From the NCBI RefSeq assembly GCF_014192055.1, contig NZ_JACHXM010000003.1, positions 186,001 through 250,000 on the forward strand: a DNA stretch of 64,000 nt, written 5' to 3'. The notes beneath the pieces were generated by a model. It searched no databases and had not been told where the DNA came from. It saw nothing but the letters and a program-made list of their open reading frames with translations. Below are positions 22,466-29,716 of this stretch, piece after piece. Every line of letters begins with the position of its first letter. The stretch's first letter is position 1. Source of the stretch: Halomonas organivorans (GTDB taxonomy: Bacteria > Pseudomonadota > Gammaproteobacteria > Pseudomonadales > Halomonadaceae). The position numbers and the translations under genes were made by a program.

Positions 22466-22662
22466 TAGGCGACCTCCTCGCGGGAGGATTCCCACGCTTC
22501 AAGGTCGGCCAGGTTCCAGCGGGTGCAGTTGTCGCCCAGCTTCTTGGGCTTGGGGAACTCGGTGCGGGCCTTTGACCACCGCCAGATGGTGGCCACTCCG
22601 ACGCCATAGCGATCAGCGACTTGGTTGGCGTTAAGCCATGCTTGGTTGGTCTGGGATGTCAT
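22465..22662 (-). CDS. alpA: AlpA-family DNA-binding protein
   Basis: 65-aa winged-helix/MerR-like regulator of the AlpA family. Signature elements are AWLNANQVADRYGVGVATIWRWSKA, FPKPKKLGDNCTRWNLADLEAWE. AlpA proteins of P4-like elements regulate the integrase gene and can act as excisionases. The start at 22662 (MTSQTNQAWL) fits the family length; an upstream ATG at 22704 would add 14 residues. The gene lies between the integrase-proximal cargo gene and the hairpin-rich control region. Upstream (22663-22790) is AT-rich promoter DNA. Confidence 0.85.
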   Translation of the reverse strand: MTSQTNQAWLNANQVADRYGVGVATIWRWSKARTEFPKPKKLGDNCTRWNLADLEAWESSREEVA

Positions 22663-22793
22663 GCCTTGATGCCCTATGCGATGGATTGCAAGGGCATCGT
22701 GCATCGAAGTCTATCCGCATAAACTGCCAGTATTAGAAAAAAATATTACATGCCGTCAACAGATGCTTAACTCGACATGCAAAACATCAGTGA

Positions 22794-23738
22794 TCAAGAA
22801 TGCATGCTTTCCATTTCCGAAGACTTTGCAGTAAGGTCATCAATGTACCCTCCTTCCACTCGCCGAATGAACCTACCTACCGTCTTGGAGGGCATCATAT
22901 CGACCTCCCCGTACCGCCCACCAAAAAGAGCGCTTGCCATGCACTTCTTCGTAATGGTGCAACCTGTCAAAAAGCTCCATGACTCAAGATCAGCATAGGC
23001 CGCAACGCGATACTCAAACAGCTTCCTCACATCCGAATATCTAGCTCTATCAGCCCCGTTGTTGCGACCAGGCAGCGAGCGAAGGTGTCCTTCTATCTGC
23101 CTGATTACCGTTGGAATTGTTGGATATGGATCCACCATCAAAAAATCACCCATGTCACTATCTCGAACAGGTATATGCCTCTGAATGGCAATTCTCACGC
23201 TATCGGTATCCCATCCGTTCTTTGCCGACAACCGCTCAGCCGTGCGATCTATCTCCTTAACAAGCTCCTCATTTTCTTTCAACCACTCCATCATGTCCGC
23301 GAGAGTTACCTGGCTAATGCCATCTTCGCTTAAGACGCTTGGCTTGTGGCCAAGAATCCTATCTACCTCGTGGGCACAGCATGTAGAGAACTGCTCTTCT
23401 TCACGCCGCCTTTCACTTAGATAGCCTTTGTAATCAAAACTGCCCTTCTCCTTACACCGCTCGTGAAAAATTTCAATTAGAAGCTTGTTAACATTTCGCT
23501 CATAAGGGCATGAGGATATTTCCGACAACTTCTCGAGCACTGCCTCCCGAGTATTGCCTGGGCACCCTGGAGTATCTTCATCAAAGATAACAAAGCCAGA
23601 GGATATGATGTCCTTTATCCAAAGCCTATCGCTCACTGACATAGCTGCTTCATAGGGGTCTTTGTCTTCCCATTGCTCGTATGGCCGAATATCGAACCAT
23701 TCGGGAAGCTCGCTGACATCGCGGATCATCTTGTTCAT
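22794..23738 (-). CDS. Integrase-adjacent hypothetical protein (DUF6387-like)
   Basis: 314-aa cytosolic protein starting MNKMIRDVSELPEWFDIRPYEQWEDKDPYEAAMSVSDRLWIKD. The LPEWF-x-I/L-xx-Y opening and the position beside a tyrosine integrase match my memory of the DUF6387 family, but I cannot confirm this. It contains several Cys and charged helices and no nuclease or ATPase motif that I can see. GC content is clearly lower than in its neighbours, and it has many AT-ending codons. This implies recent acquisition. Cargo genes at this spot often encode phage defence, so this is a candidate defence gene. Function unknown. Confidence 0.6.
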   Translation of the reverse strand: MNKMIRDVSELPEWFDIRPYEQWEDKDPYEAAMSVSDRLWIKDIISSGFVIFDEDTPGCPGNTREAVLEKLSEISSCPYERNVNKLLIEIFHERCKEKGSFDYKGYLSERRREEEQFSTCCAHEVDRILGHKPSVLSEDGISQVTLADMMEWLKENEELVKEIDRTAERLSAKNGWDTDSVRIAIQRHIPVRDSDMGDFLMVDPYPTIPTVIRQIEGHLRSLPGRNNGADRARYSDVRKLFEYRVAAYADLESWSFLTGCTITKKCMASALFGGRYGEVDMMPSKTVGRFIRRVEGGYIDDLTAKSSEMESMHS

Positions 23739-23845
23739 CGCGCTACTCCTGCGCTTACTCCATCCATTGAAGAGGCCGGCCAGTGCGGTGGAGTGTGCCG
23801 CACGTTCGGGAGCGACCCTAGGCCAGCCAACAGGGGCGGCGCCGG

Positions 23846-25099
23846 CTATTCGGCAGACGCCTTATTCTCGCGAATCGAGGTGACATTCCCGGCCTTGGCG
23901 GGCGGGGTGTCGATGAAGTCAGCCCATTGCTGCATCAGCTTGGCCCGCTTGGCCAACAGGTCGCCACGCCGGTAGGCCGCTTCGGCGTCGTTCTTGATGG
24001 TGTGCGCCAAGGCCATCTCAGCGATGTGGTGCGGGGTGCTGGTGCGCTCGGCCGTCCAGTCACGGAACGTCGATCGGAGGCCGTGAACGGTGGTCTTGTC
24101 GCTCATGCCCATCCGCTTGAGCACCGCGGACATGCCAGCATCAGAGAGCCGGCCGCCCCGCGGTGCGCTGAAGATGAGGCCGCCGCCCTTGCAGGGCATG
24201 CCGCGCAGCAGATCGACAGCCGCGTCTGAGAGCGGCACGCGATGCTCCTTGCCAGCCTTCATGCGCTCCGCAGGGATGGTCCAGACGCGGCTCTCCAGGT
24301 CGATCTCCTCCCAGCATGCAGAACGGGCCTCATTGGACCTCACGGCGGTCAGCGCCACCAGCTCGAGGCAGCGGGCAGCCTCGCCTTTACGCTTGCGCAG
24401 GGCGGCCATGAAGTCGTGCACCTCGTCGATCGGCAGGGCCCGATGGTGCTTCACCTTGGAGATGCGGGTAGGCGCCGGCAGGATGGCATCCAGATTGTTC
24501 TTCCAGACGGCCACATTGGGAGCGTCCCGGTAGCCATGGGCCGAGGCATAGGCCAGCACGGTCTCGATCCGCTGGCGAACCCTGGTCATGGTCTCGGTCT
24601 TCTCCTCCCAATACGGCTCGAGGACCTGGACGATGTGGGGTAGCTCGATGTCGCCGATAGCCATCTTGCCGAGGACCGGATAGGCGTATGCCTCCAAGGT
24701 GGAAGCCCACTGCTTGCCATGCTTTGGATTGCTGGCCTCAGCCTGCTTCTTCTTGATCACCGCGGCGGCGCATTGCTCGAAGGTGATGGCCTTGGCCTGG
24801 GCGGCGATGAGCTCGCTTCGCTTGGCCTGGCGCTCGAGCACGGGGTCGATGCCCTCCTCTCGGATCCGGCGCTTGAGCTCGGCCGCATCCTCCCTCGCCC
24901 TGGCCACGGGCACCTCGCTGGCACTGCCGAGGCCGATGTCCCGGCGCTTGCTGCCCACTGTCGTCCTGAGGATCCAGGAGCGGCCACCGTTCTTGCTCAC
25001 CTGCAGGTGCAGGCCCGGCGCACCGCCCACGGCATAGAAGCCTGGCTCGACCAGCCGCTTGATCTCCAGGGGGGTAAGTGCCTTCGCAACCTTGGGCAT
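23846..25099 (-). CDS. int: Tyrosine integrase (P4/DUF4102 type)
   Basis: 417-aa site-specific recombinase. The N-terminal arm-binding domain (DUF4102-like: LTPLEIKRLVEPGFYAVGGAPGLHLQVSKNGGRSWILR) is followed by a core-binding SAM-like domain and the C-terminal catalytic domain. Catalytic residues are visible: Arg254 (TAVRSNEARS), His339 and Arg342 (VHGLRSTFRDW), His365 (ALAHTIKND) and nucleophile Tyr376 (EAAYRRGD). The gene points away from tRNA-Ser and starts 140 bp from it, the standard layout for integration into a tRNA 3' end. Intact, so the element may still excise. Confidence 0.95.
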   Translation of the reverse strand: MPKVAKALTPLEIKRLVEPGFYAVGGAPGLHLQVSKNGGRSWILRTTVGSKRRDIGLGSASEVPVARAREDAAELKRRIREEGIDPVLERQAKRSELIAAQAKAITFEQCAAAVIKKKQAEASNPKHGKQWASTLEAYAYPVLGKMAIGDIELPHIVQVLEPYWEEKTETMTRVRQRIETVLAYASAHGYRDAPNVAVWKNNLDAILPAPTRISKVKHHRALPIDEVHDFMAALRKRKGEAARCLELVALTAVRSNEARSACWEEIDLESRVWTIPAERMKAGKEHRVPLSDAAVDLLRGMPCKGGGLIFSAPRGGRLSDAGMSAVLKRMGMSDKTTVHGLRSTFRDWTAERTSTPHHIAEMALAHTIKNDAEAAYRRGDLLAKRAKLMQQWADFIDTPPAKAGNVTSIRENKASAE

Positions 25100-25116
25100 A
25101 TCCGCCTCTCACATCC

Positions 25117-25162
25117 TACCCAACAAAAAAGTTTGTGATTGGATGGTAGTAGGTGATACGGG
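25117..25162 (+). promoter_or_regulatory. Composite motif copy at the right end (candidate integrase arm site)
   Basis: TACCCAACAAA (25117-25127) followed by GTGATACGGG (25153-25162), between the integrase start and tRNA-Ser. The left end carries the same two blocks with almost the same spacing (11708-11718 and 11745-11754). Position near both att cores suggests integrase arm-type or excisionase sites. Confidence 0.5.
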
Positions 25163-25202
25163 CTAATACAAGGAAATGGCGTAACGGCGGGACCCAGACA
25201 CG

Positions 25203-25227
25203 AAAAAGCCGCCTCGATGGGCGGCTT
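25203..25227 (-). terminator. Intrinsic terminator of tRNA-Ser, carried by the element
   Basis: On the minus strand AAGCCGCC-CATCGA-GGCGGCTT with a U5 tract (stem 25206-25213/25220-25227). It lies 13 bp downstream of the tRNA-Ser CCA end but on the element's side of the att core, so the integrated element appears to provide a new terminator for the tRNA. Confidence 0.8.
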
Positions 25228-25239
25228 AATCTGCTGTTC

Positions 25240-25253
25240 TGGCGGAGGGGGAG
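25240..25253. repeat. Right attachment site within the tRNA-Ser 3' end
   Basis: TGGCGGAGGGGGAG, identical to 11645-11658. Covers CCA, discriminator and acceptor 3' strand plus the start of the T-stem. Confidence 0.75.
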
Positions 25254-25327
25254 GGATTCGAACCCTCGAAGCCTTTCGACTTACACACTTTCCAGGCGTG
25301 CTCCTTCGACCACTCGGACACCCCTCC
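25240..25327 (-). tRNA. tRNA-Ser(GGA)
   Basis: 88 nt on the minus strand including an encoded CCA. Acceptor GGAGGGG pairs with CCCCTCC (discriminator G). The anticodon loop CTGGAAA gives anticodon GGA, reading UCC/UCU. The long variable arm and T-loop GTTCGAATC are intact. The 3' end is the integration site of the neighbouring element and remains complete. A good promoter lies upstream (25382-25410). Confidence 0.97.
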
Positions 25328-25381
25328 GCATTGTGGTTCCCAAGCCTGAGGCGCGCTGCCTTCTCCTCGAGAACGGCGCAC

Positions 25382-25410
25382 ATATTATCGACTTAAGTGC
25401 GCGATTGCAA
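25382..25410 (-). promoter_or_regulatory. Sigma-70 promoter of tRNA-Ser
   Basis: Minus strand: -35 TTGCAA (25410-25405), 17-bp spacer, -10 TAATAT (25387-25382), followed by a GC-rich GTGCGCC discriminator typical of stringently controlled stable-RNA promoters. The tRNA starts about 55 bp downstream. Confidence 0.75.
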
Positions 25411-25456
25411 GCCGTTTTTCGGCTTTCCGCCAATTCCCTTCCATGGATCGCCATCC

Positions 25457-25960
25457 CTACCCGGCGGGCAACACCGCGTAGTCCCCGCGCGCCTCGAGGC
25501 ACAGGGTCTCGCCGCACCATAGGCGCTGGACCAGGGCGATACGCCCCTTGCCACGCTGCGCCAGGCGTGCGCCGAGCCTTGCCGGGCCTTCCTCGGCTTC
25601 GGGCGTGCACACCAGCCGGTAGTTGCCGGTCACCGGCGCCAGGAAACGCTGCTCGGCCTTGGCCACCACCACATCGCGGTCAAAGCCGTGCCGACGCAGC
25701 CAGAGCGTCGTCCAGCACCAGCCGAGCAGCGTGGTCTGGGCGGCCAGGGAACCGCCGAAGCCAGTGCCCTTGTCGTTGAGGTTCGGCGAGAGACCAAGAC
25801 GCCACTCGAGGGCATCGCCGTCACGCTGCATCGCCTCGATACCGAGATGCCCGACCATGGGGATCGCCTCGCCGAGCCAGGCCAGGAAGGCCGCCGGGTC
25901 GTCCTCCTGGCCTGGCGACGGCAGCGGAAGGCGGGGATGGGAAATGCCGGGTTCGCGCAC
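25457..25960 (-). CDS. Thioesterase-domain protein (YiiD C-terminal type)
   Basis: 167-aa hotdog-fold protein matching the YiiD C-terminal thioesterase family (PF09500). Motifs are LAWLGEAIPMVGHLGIEAMQ, LSPNLNDKGTGFGGSLAAQTTLLGW and AEQRFLAPVTGNYRLV. The GTxFGGSL motif is typical. I use the GTG at 25960, 2 bp after the upstream stop; a TTG at 25972 would overlap. It lies in a tight pair with the nitroreductase gene. Acyl-CoA thioesterase activity is a family inference. Confidence 0.85.
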   Translation of the reverse strand: MREPGISHPRLPLPSPGQEDDPAAFLAWLGEAIPMVGHLGIEAMQRDGDALEWRLGLSPNLNDKGTGFGGSLAAQTTLLGWCWTTLWLRRHGFDRDVVVAKAEQRFLAPVTGNYRLVCTPEAEEGPARLGARLAQRGKGRIALVQRLWCGETLCLEARGDYAVLPAG

Positions 25961-25962
25961 GG

Positions 25963-26523
25963 TCAGTCCCAACGCTCGACGAAGTCGTCGATGTCATGTT
26001 CGGGCACCGGCCGATGGCGCCCGCCAAGCTGGCCAACGTAGAGAAACGCGACCAGCTCGTCGTCCTCGGCCAGGCCGAGCCCCTTGCGCACCGTGGGATC
26101 GAAGGCGTACTTGCCGGTCCGCCACATGGCGCCGAGCCCTTGCGCGTGGGCGGCCAGCAGCAAGCCGTGGGCCGCACAGCCGGCGGAGATCACCTGCTCC
26201 ACGCGCGGCACCTTGGGTTCGTCGGGAACGACCTTGGCGATCACGGCGATGATCATCGGGGCACGCTTGGGTTTCTTGCGCGCGGCTTCGAGCACGGCGT
26301 CCTTGGCGTGTGGGTCCTCGCGAAACTCGGCTTCGGCAAACAGCTCACCGAGCCGGTCGAGCCCCTCGCCGGAGAACTCGATGAAGCGCCAGGGCCGTAG
26401 CTCCTTGTGGTCCGGGGCCCGCAACGCCGCCCGATACATCGCCTCGAGCTGTTCAGTGCCGGGGGGCGGCCCCATCAGCTTGCCCATGGAACTGCGTTCA
26501 TGGAGCAACGTCATCGCATCCAT
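25963..26523 (-). CDS. Nitroreductase family protein (YdjA-like)
   Basis: 186-aa FMN-dependent oxidoreductase of the YdjA subgroup: MDAMTLLHERSSMGKLMGPPPG (RxS motif for FMN phosphate), APDHKELRPWRFIEF, and C-terminal LGGRHRPVPEHDIDDFVERW. The short length (about 185 aa) is typical of YdjA. AAGGAGATCCTG precedes the ATG at 26523. Upstream of, and coupled to, the thioesterase gene. Physiological substrate unknown. Confidence 0.9.
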   Translation of the reverse strand: MDAMTLLHERSSMGKLMGPPPGTEQLEAMYRAALRAPDHKELRPWRFIEFSGEGLDRLGELFAEAEFREDPHAKDAVLEAARKKPKRAPMIIAVIAKVVPDEPKVPRVEQVISAGCAAHGLLLAAHAQGLGAMWRTGKYAFDPTVRKGLGLAEDDELVAFLYVGQLGGRHRPVPEHDIDDFVERWD

Positions 26524-26617
26524 CAGGATCTCCTTGCCGGGAACAAACGAGAAAGTTTCTCGATACTCTATCAAGCCGCGACATTACTGTCGCGCCAGGC
26601 CTGCTGTCACGGCAAGA

Positions 26618-27454
26618 CTACTGCCTCGACAGGCGAAGGGGCGTCGGCGGCCGCTCGCCGGGGGTGCCGCGCCATGGGCTGATGTCGAGCCCGCCGCGCC
26701 GCACGTAGCGCGCCAGCACCAGCAGCCGCTCGGGCCGAGCCTTCTCCATCACGTCCATGAAGATGTGCTCGACGCAGTGCTCGTGGAAATCCTGATGCTG
26801 GCGATAGCCGATCAGGTAGCGCAGCAGGCCGTCGCGGTCGAGGCGCGGCCCGCGGTAGCGGATCATCACGCTGCCCCAATCGGGCTGGCCGGTAACCGGG
26901 CAGTTGGACTTGAGCAGGTGCGAGTGCAGCGTTTCCTCGACGATCTCGTCGCCGACGATCAACTGCTCGGGGCTGGGCGTGTAGTCCTCGACCTCGATGT
27001 CGCGGTCGTCGATGCACTCTCCGGGCAGGCGGCGCGGGGCCAGCACAGCGTCGTCGACGCCGAGCAGCTCGACGCTCACGGCGGCACCGGCCGCCGCGGC
27101 CAGGTCGCGCGCCATGGTCGCCTGCACCTCATCCTGCGAGGCGAAGCGGGTCTGGTTGAAGCCGTTGAGGTAGAGCTTCCAGGACTTGGACTCGATCAGC
27201 CGCGGCGAGTCCGCCGGCAGCCGGAAGCGCGCCACGGCGACGATCGGCTTACCGCGCGCATTGAGCCATGAGACCTCGAAGGCATGCCACTCGTCCTCGC
27301 CGACGAACGGCAAGGCGCCCTCCTCGATGCCAAGCGGCGCTCGGTTGGCGGCGCGAGGAATCGGATAGAGCAGCCCGGCATCGTACTGCTCGGGGTAGGC
27401 GGACTCCCGGCCAAGGGGAGCCTCTGCCAGGGTCTCGGGTCGATCGTGTGCCAT
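26618..27454 (-). CDS. queF: NADPH-dependent 7-cyano-7-deazaguanine reductase QueF
   Basis: 278-aa long-form (type II, E. coli-like) QueF, which reduces preQ0 to preQ1 in queuosine synthesis. The substrate motif ESKSWKLYLNGFNQTRF lies near residues 88-104. The catalytic cysteine is in LKSNCPVTGQPDWGS. The second half has EHCVEHIFMDV and ARYVRRGGLDISPWR. Cytosolic tunnel-fold enzyme. It is 3 bp downstream of the ABC permease gene's end on the same strand. No other que gene is in the window. Confidence 0.96.
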   Translation of the reverse strand: MAHDRPETLAEAPLGRESAYPEQYDAGLLYPIPRAANRAPLGIEEGALPFVGEDEWHAFEVSWLNARGKPIVAVARFRLPADSPRLIESKSWKLYLNGFNQTRFASQDEVQATMARDLAAAAGAAVSVELLGVDDAVLAPRRLPGECIDDRDIEVEDYTPSPEQLIVGDEIVEETLHSHLLKSNCPVTGQPDWGSVMIRYRGPRLDRDGLLRYLIGYRQHQDFHEHCVEHIFMDVMEKARPERLLVLARYVRRGGLDISPWRGTPGERPPTPLRLSRQ

Positions 27455-27457
27455 CGG

Positions 27458-28231
27458 TTAACTCCTGATGCCCTTGCCATTGTCGAGCATCCACAGGGCG
27501 ACGCCGAAGAGTACCACGATGAACGCCAGGATGGCGGTGAGCGCCCAGCCCACGGGAATGTCGGAGACGCCCAGGAAACCGTAGCGGAAGACGTTGACCA
27601 TGTAGAGGATCGGGTTGAGCATCGAGGCGCCCTGCCAGAAGGCCGGCAGCAGCGAGATCGAGTAGAACACCCCGCCCAGGTAGGTCAGTGGCGTCAGCAC
27701 GAAGGTCGGCACGATGGAGATGTCGTCGAACTTCTTGCCCAGCAGCGCGTTGATGAAGCCGCCGATGGCAAACAGTGCCGCGGTCAGCACCACCACCACG
27801 ATGGTCAGCAATGGATGCGCCACCTCGAGGCGAGTGAAGAACAGCGACACCAGGGTCACGATCACGCCGACGCCCAGGCCACGCGCCATGCCGCCAAGCA
27901 CGAAGCCGGACAGGATGACCCAGTTGGGCATCGGCGAGACCATCATCTCCTCCACGCTGCGCTGGAACTTGTTGGAGAAGAAGGAGGACGCCACGTTGGA
28001 GTAGCTGTTGGTGATCACCGCCATCATGATCAGCCCGGGGACGATGAAGTCCATGTAGGTGTAGCCATCCATGGCCCCGATACGCGATCCGATCAGGTTG
28101 CCGAAGATGATGAAGTACATGGTCATGGTGATCGACGGTGGCAGCAGGGTCTGCGGCCAGATCCGCGTGAAGCGCTTGATCTCCTTGACCACGAGCGTCC
28201 AGAGGGCGATGGCGATCTGAGTGGCGTTCAT
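27458..28231 (-). CDS. ABC-2 type exporter permease (YadH-like)
   Basis: 257-aa inner-membrane protein with six predicted TM helices and the ABC-2 signature region (GSRIGAMDGYTYMDFIVPGLIMMAVITNSYSNVASSFFSNKFQRSVEEMMVSPM). Its start overlaps the ATPase gene's stop (ATGA). Sequence style and operon match E. coli YadGH, an exporter pair of unknown substrate. The conserved LTYLGGVFYSISLLP segment lies in the fourth/fifth TM region. Confidence 0.93.
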   Translation of the reverse strand: MNATQIAIALWTLVVKEIKRFTRIWPQTLLPPSITMTMYFIIFGNLIGSRIGAMDGYTYMDFIVPGLIMMAVITNSYSNVASSFFSNKFQRSVEEMMVSPMPNWVILSGFVLGGMARGLGVGVIVTLVSLFFTRLEVAHPLLTIVVVVLTAALFAIGGFINALLGKKFDDISIVPTFVLTPLTYLGGVFYSISLLPAFWQGASMLNPILYMVNVFRYGFLGVSDIPVGWALTAILAFIVVLFGVALWMLDNGKGIRS

Positions 28232-29184
28232 GCACTGACCTCCTGGTCCGCTTTCCCTGTGTTCTGCCCACCTTCCACCATGGAGACGAACATCTCCTCG
28301 AGCCGGTTGGCGCGGTTACGCATCGACATCACCTCGATGCCCTGCTTGCCCAGCGCATCGAAGACGGCGTTGAGCCGCTGGCCGCGATGCACCATGACCG
28401 CCAACTGGGCGTCGTCCACCTGCCGGACATCGAAGCCCTCGATCGCCGGCAGCGTCTCGAGCGGATGCGCCAGGTCGAGCAGGAAGGTCTCGGTGTCCAG
28501 CTCGGCGAGCAGCTCGCGCACGCTGGTGTCACGGATGATCTCGCCGTGATTGATGATGCCCACATGCCGGCACAGGCTCTCGGCCTCTTCCAGATAGTGG
28601 GTGGTCAGGATGATGGTGGTGCCCTCCTCCTCGTTGATGCGGCGCATGTACTCCCACATGCTGCGGCGCAGCTCGATATCCACCCCGGCGGTGGGCTCGT
28701 CGAGAATCAGCAGCCTGGGACGGTGCATCAGGGCACGGGCGATCATCAGCCGGCGCTTCATGCCACCGGAGAGCATGCGGGCGCTGCCGTCGCGCTTGTC
28801 CCACAGCCCCAGGTCGCGCAGCAGCTCTTCGGCGCGCGGCAGGGCCTCGCGGCGTGACATGCCGTAATAGCCGGCCTGGGCCAGCACGATGTCGATGACT
28901 TTCTCGAACTGGTTGAAGTTGAATTCCTGGGGCACCACGCCCAGATGGTACTTGGCGTGGGCGAAGTCCTTGTCGATGTCGATGCCGAAGATCGAGACCT
29001 TGCCGGCGGTCTTCTGCACCAGCGAGCAGACCACGCCGAGAGTGGTCGACTTGCCCGCGCCGTTGGGGCCCAGCAGGGCGTAGAAGTCGCCCTGGGCGAC
29101 GTCGAGATCGATGCCCTTGAGGGCTTGGAAGCCATTGCCGTAGACCTTGGTCAGGCCACGAATGGACAGCGCCGGTTCGGCCAT
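28228..29184 (-). CDS. ABC transporter ATP-binding protein (YadG-like)
   Basis: 318-aa ATPase. Walker A GPNGAGKST, Q-loop VVPQEFNFNQFE, signature MLSGGMKRR, Walker B LLILDEPTAGVD and H-loop LTTHYLEEAE are all present. After about residue 225 there is the usual C-terminal extension of ABC-2 export ATPases. The start at 29184 has AGGA upstream. Forms an exporter with the downstream permease. Substrate unknown. Confidence 0.95.
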   Translation of the reverse strand: MAEPALSIRGLTKVYGNGFQALKGIDLDVAQGDFYALLGPNGAGKSTTLGVVCSLVQKTAGKVSIFGIDIDKDFAHAKYHLGVVPQEFNFNQFEKVIDIVLAQAGYYGMSRREALPRAEELLRDLGLWDKRDGSARMLSGGMKRRLMIARALMHRPRLLILDEPTAGVDIELRRSMWEYMRRINEEEGTTIILTTHYLEEAESLCRHVGIINHGEIIRDTSVRELLAELDTETFLLDLAHPLETLPAIEGFDVRQVDDAQLAVMVHRGQRLNAVFDALGKQGIEVMSMRNRANRLEEMFVSMVEGGQNTGKADQEVSA

Positions 29185-29716
29185 GAGCAGTCCTGTGTAC
29201 TTGGGTGAATGTCGTCGAAGGCCCACTACTATGGGGGCGATTCCGCCAGGTTCAATCGCTGGCGAACGAGTTCGGCGGATTCCCGCCCGGCGATCATGGG
29301 TGAGATCACGAAAGCCTGGTAAGAATGAACGCGGCTCGGCCGCCCCTGGCGAGGCGGCCGAGCCGGTCGTCGTCGACGCCAGAGGTCAGCGACACAAGAT
29401 AGCGCGTTAACTATTCTCCGGCACACCTGATCATCGCCAACATTTGACTGATTCTCCGATGCAGGCCTTCCGGGTCCCGTCCGGCGCCGTTCATGCGCTT
29501 CATTCATAACTGCTATCGGACTCATGATCTTATCAGGGCATGTCGCGCCACCTAGACTGCGACGCCATCCAGCCCTGGCGACCACGCCGCACGTGCCATT
29601 CCTGTGCCACGCCCCATCGCTTGCCGGCCCCCTGCCTCGTAGCGGGGGCCGGCGTTGCTGTCGGCAGTCAAAGGACCAACGCCAGGCATCATCGACGACA
29701 ACGCAAGGCAGACGCT
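29185..29716. other. Intergenic region with strong hairpins, no supported gene
   Basis: About 530 bp between divergent genes. It contains a perfect 13-bp hairpin (CGGCTCGGCCGCC, 8-nt loop, complement; 29332-29365) and a second 10-bp GC hairpin (about 29623-29653) in the likely 5' leader of the MFS gene. Short open frames across it are not protein-like. Promoters for both flanking transcription units must lie here but no clear -35/-10 pair stands out. Confidence 0.45.

Larger units (their letters stand above)
11645..25253. mobile_element. Integrated element in tRNA-Ser(GGA): compact prophage remnant or phage satellite
   Basis: About 13.6 kb bounded by a 14-bp direct repeat (TGGCGGAGGGGGAG) that is the 3' end of tRNA-Ser. 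The tyrosine integrase gene sits beside the intact tRNA. The remaining cargo is phage-like: AlpA, Ash-like leader, zinc-finger primase-like protein, RepA-type ATPase, tape measure, HK97-gp10-like protein, DUF5681 and superinfection immunity. Most genes are minus-strand, tightly packed and intact. No capsid, portal, large terminase, tail tube, baseplate or lysis gene is recognisable. Low-GC patches (about 11660-11750, 17860-17960, 18100-18600, 22720-23740) contrast with the GC-rich host. Size and gene content resemble satellites as much as a decayed prophage. Confidence 0.85.
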
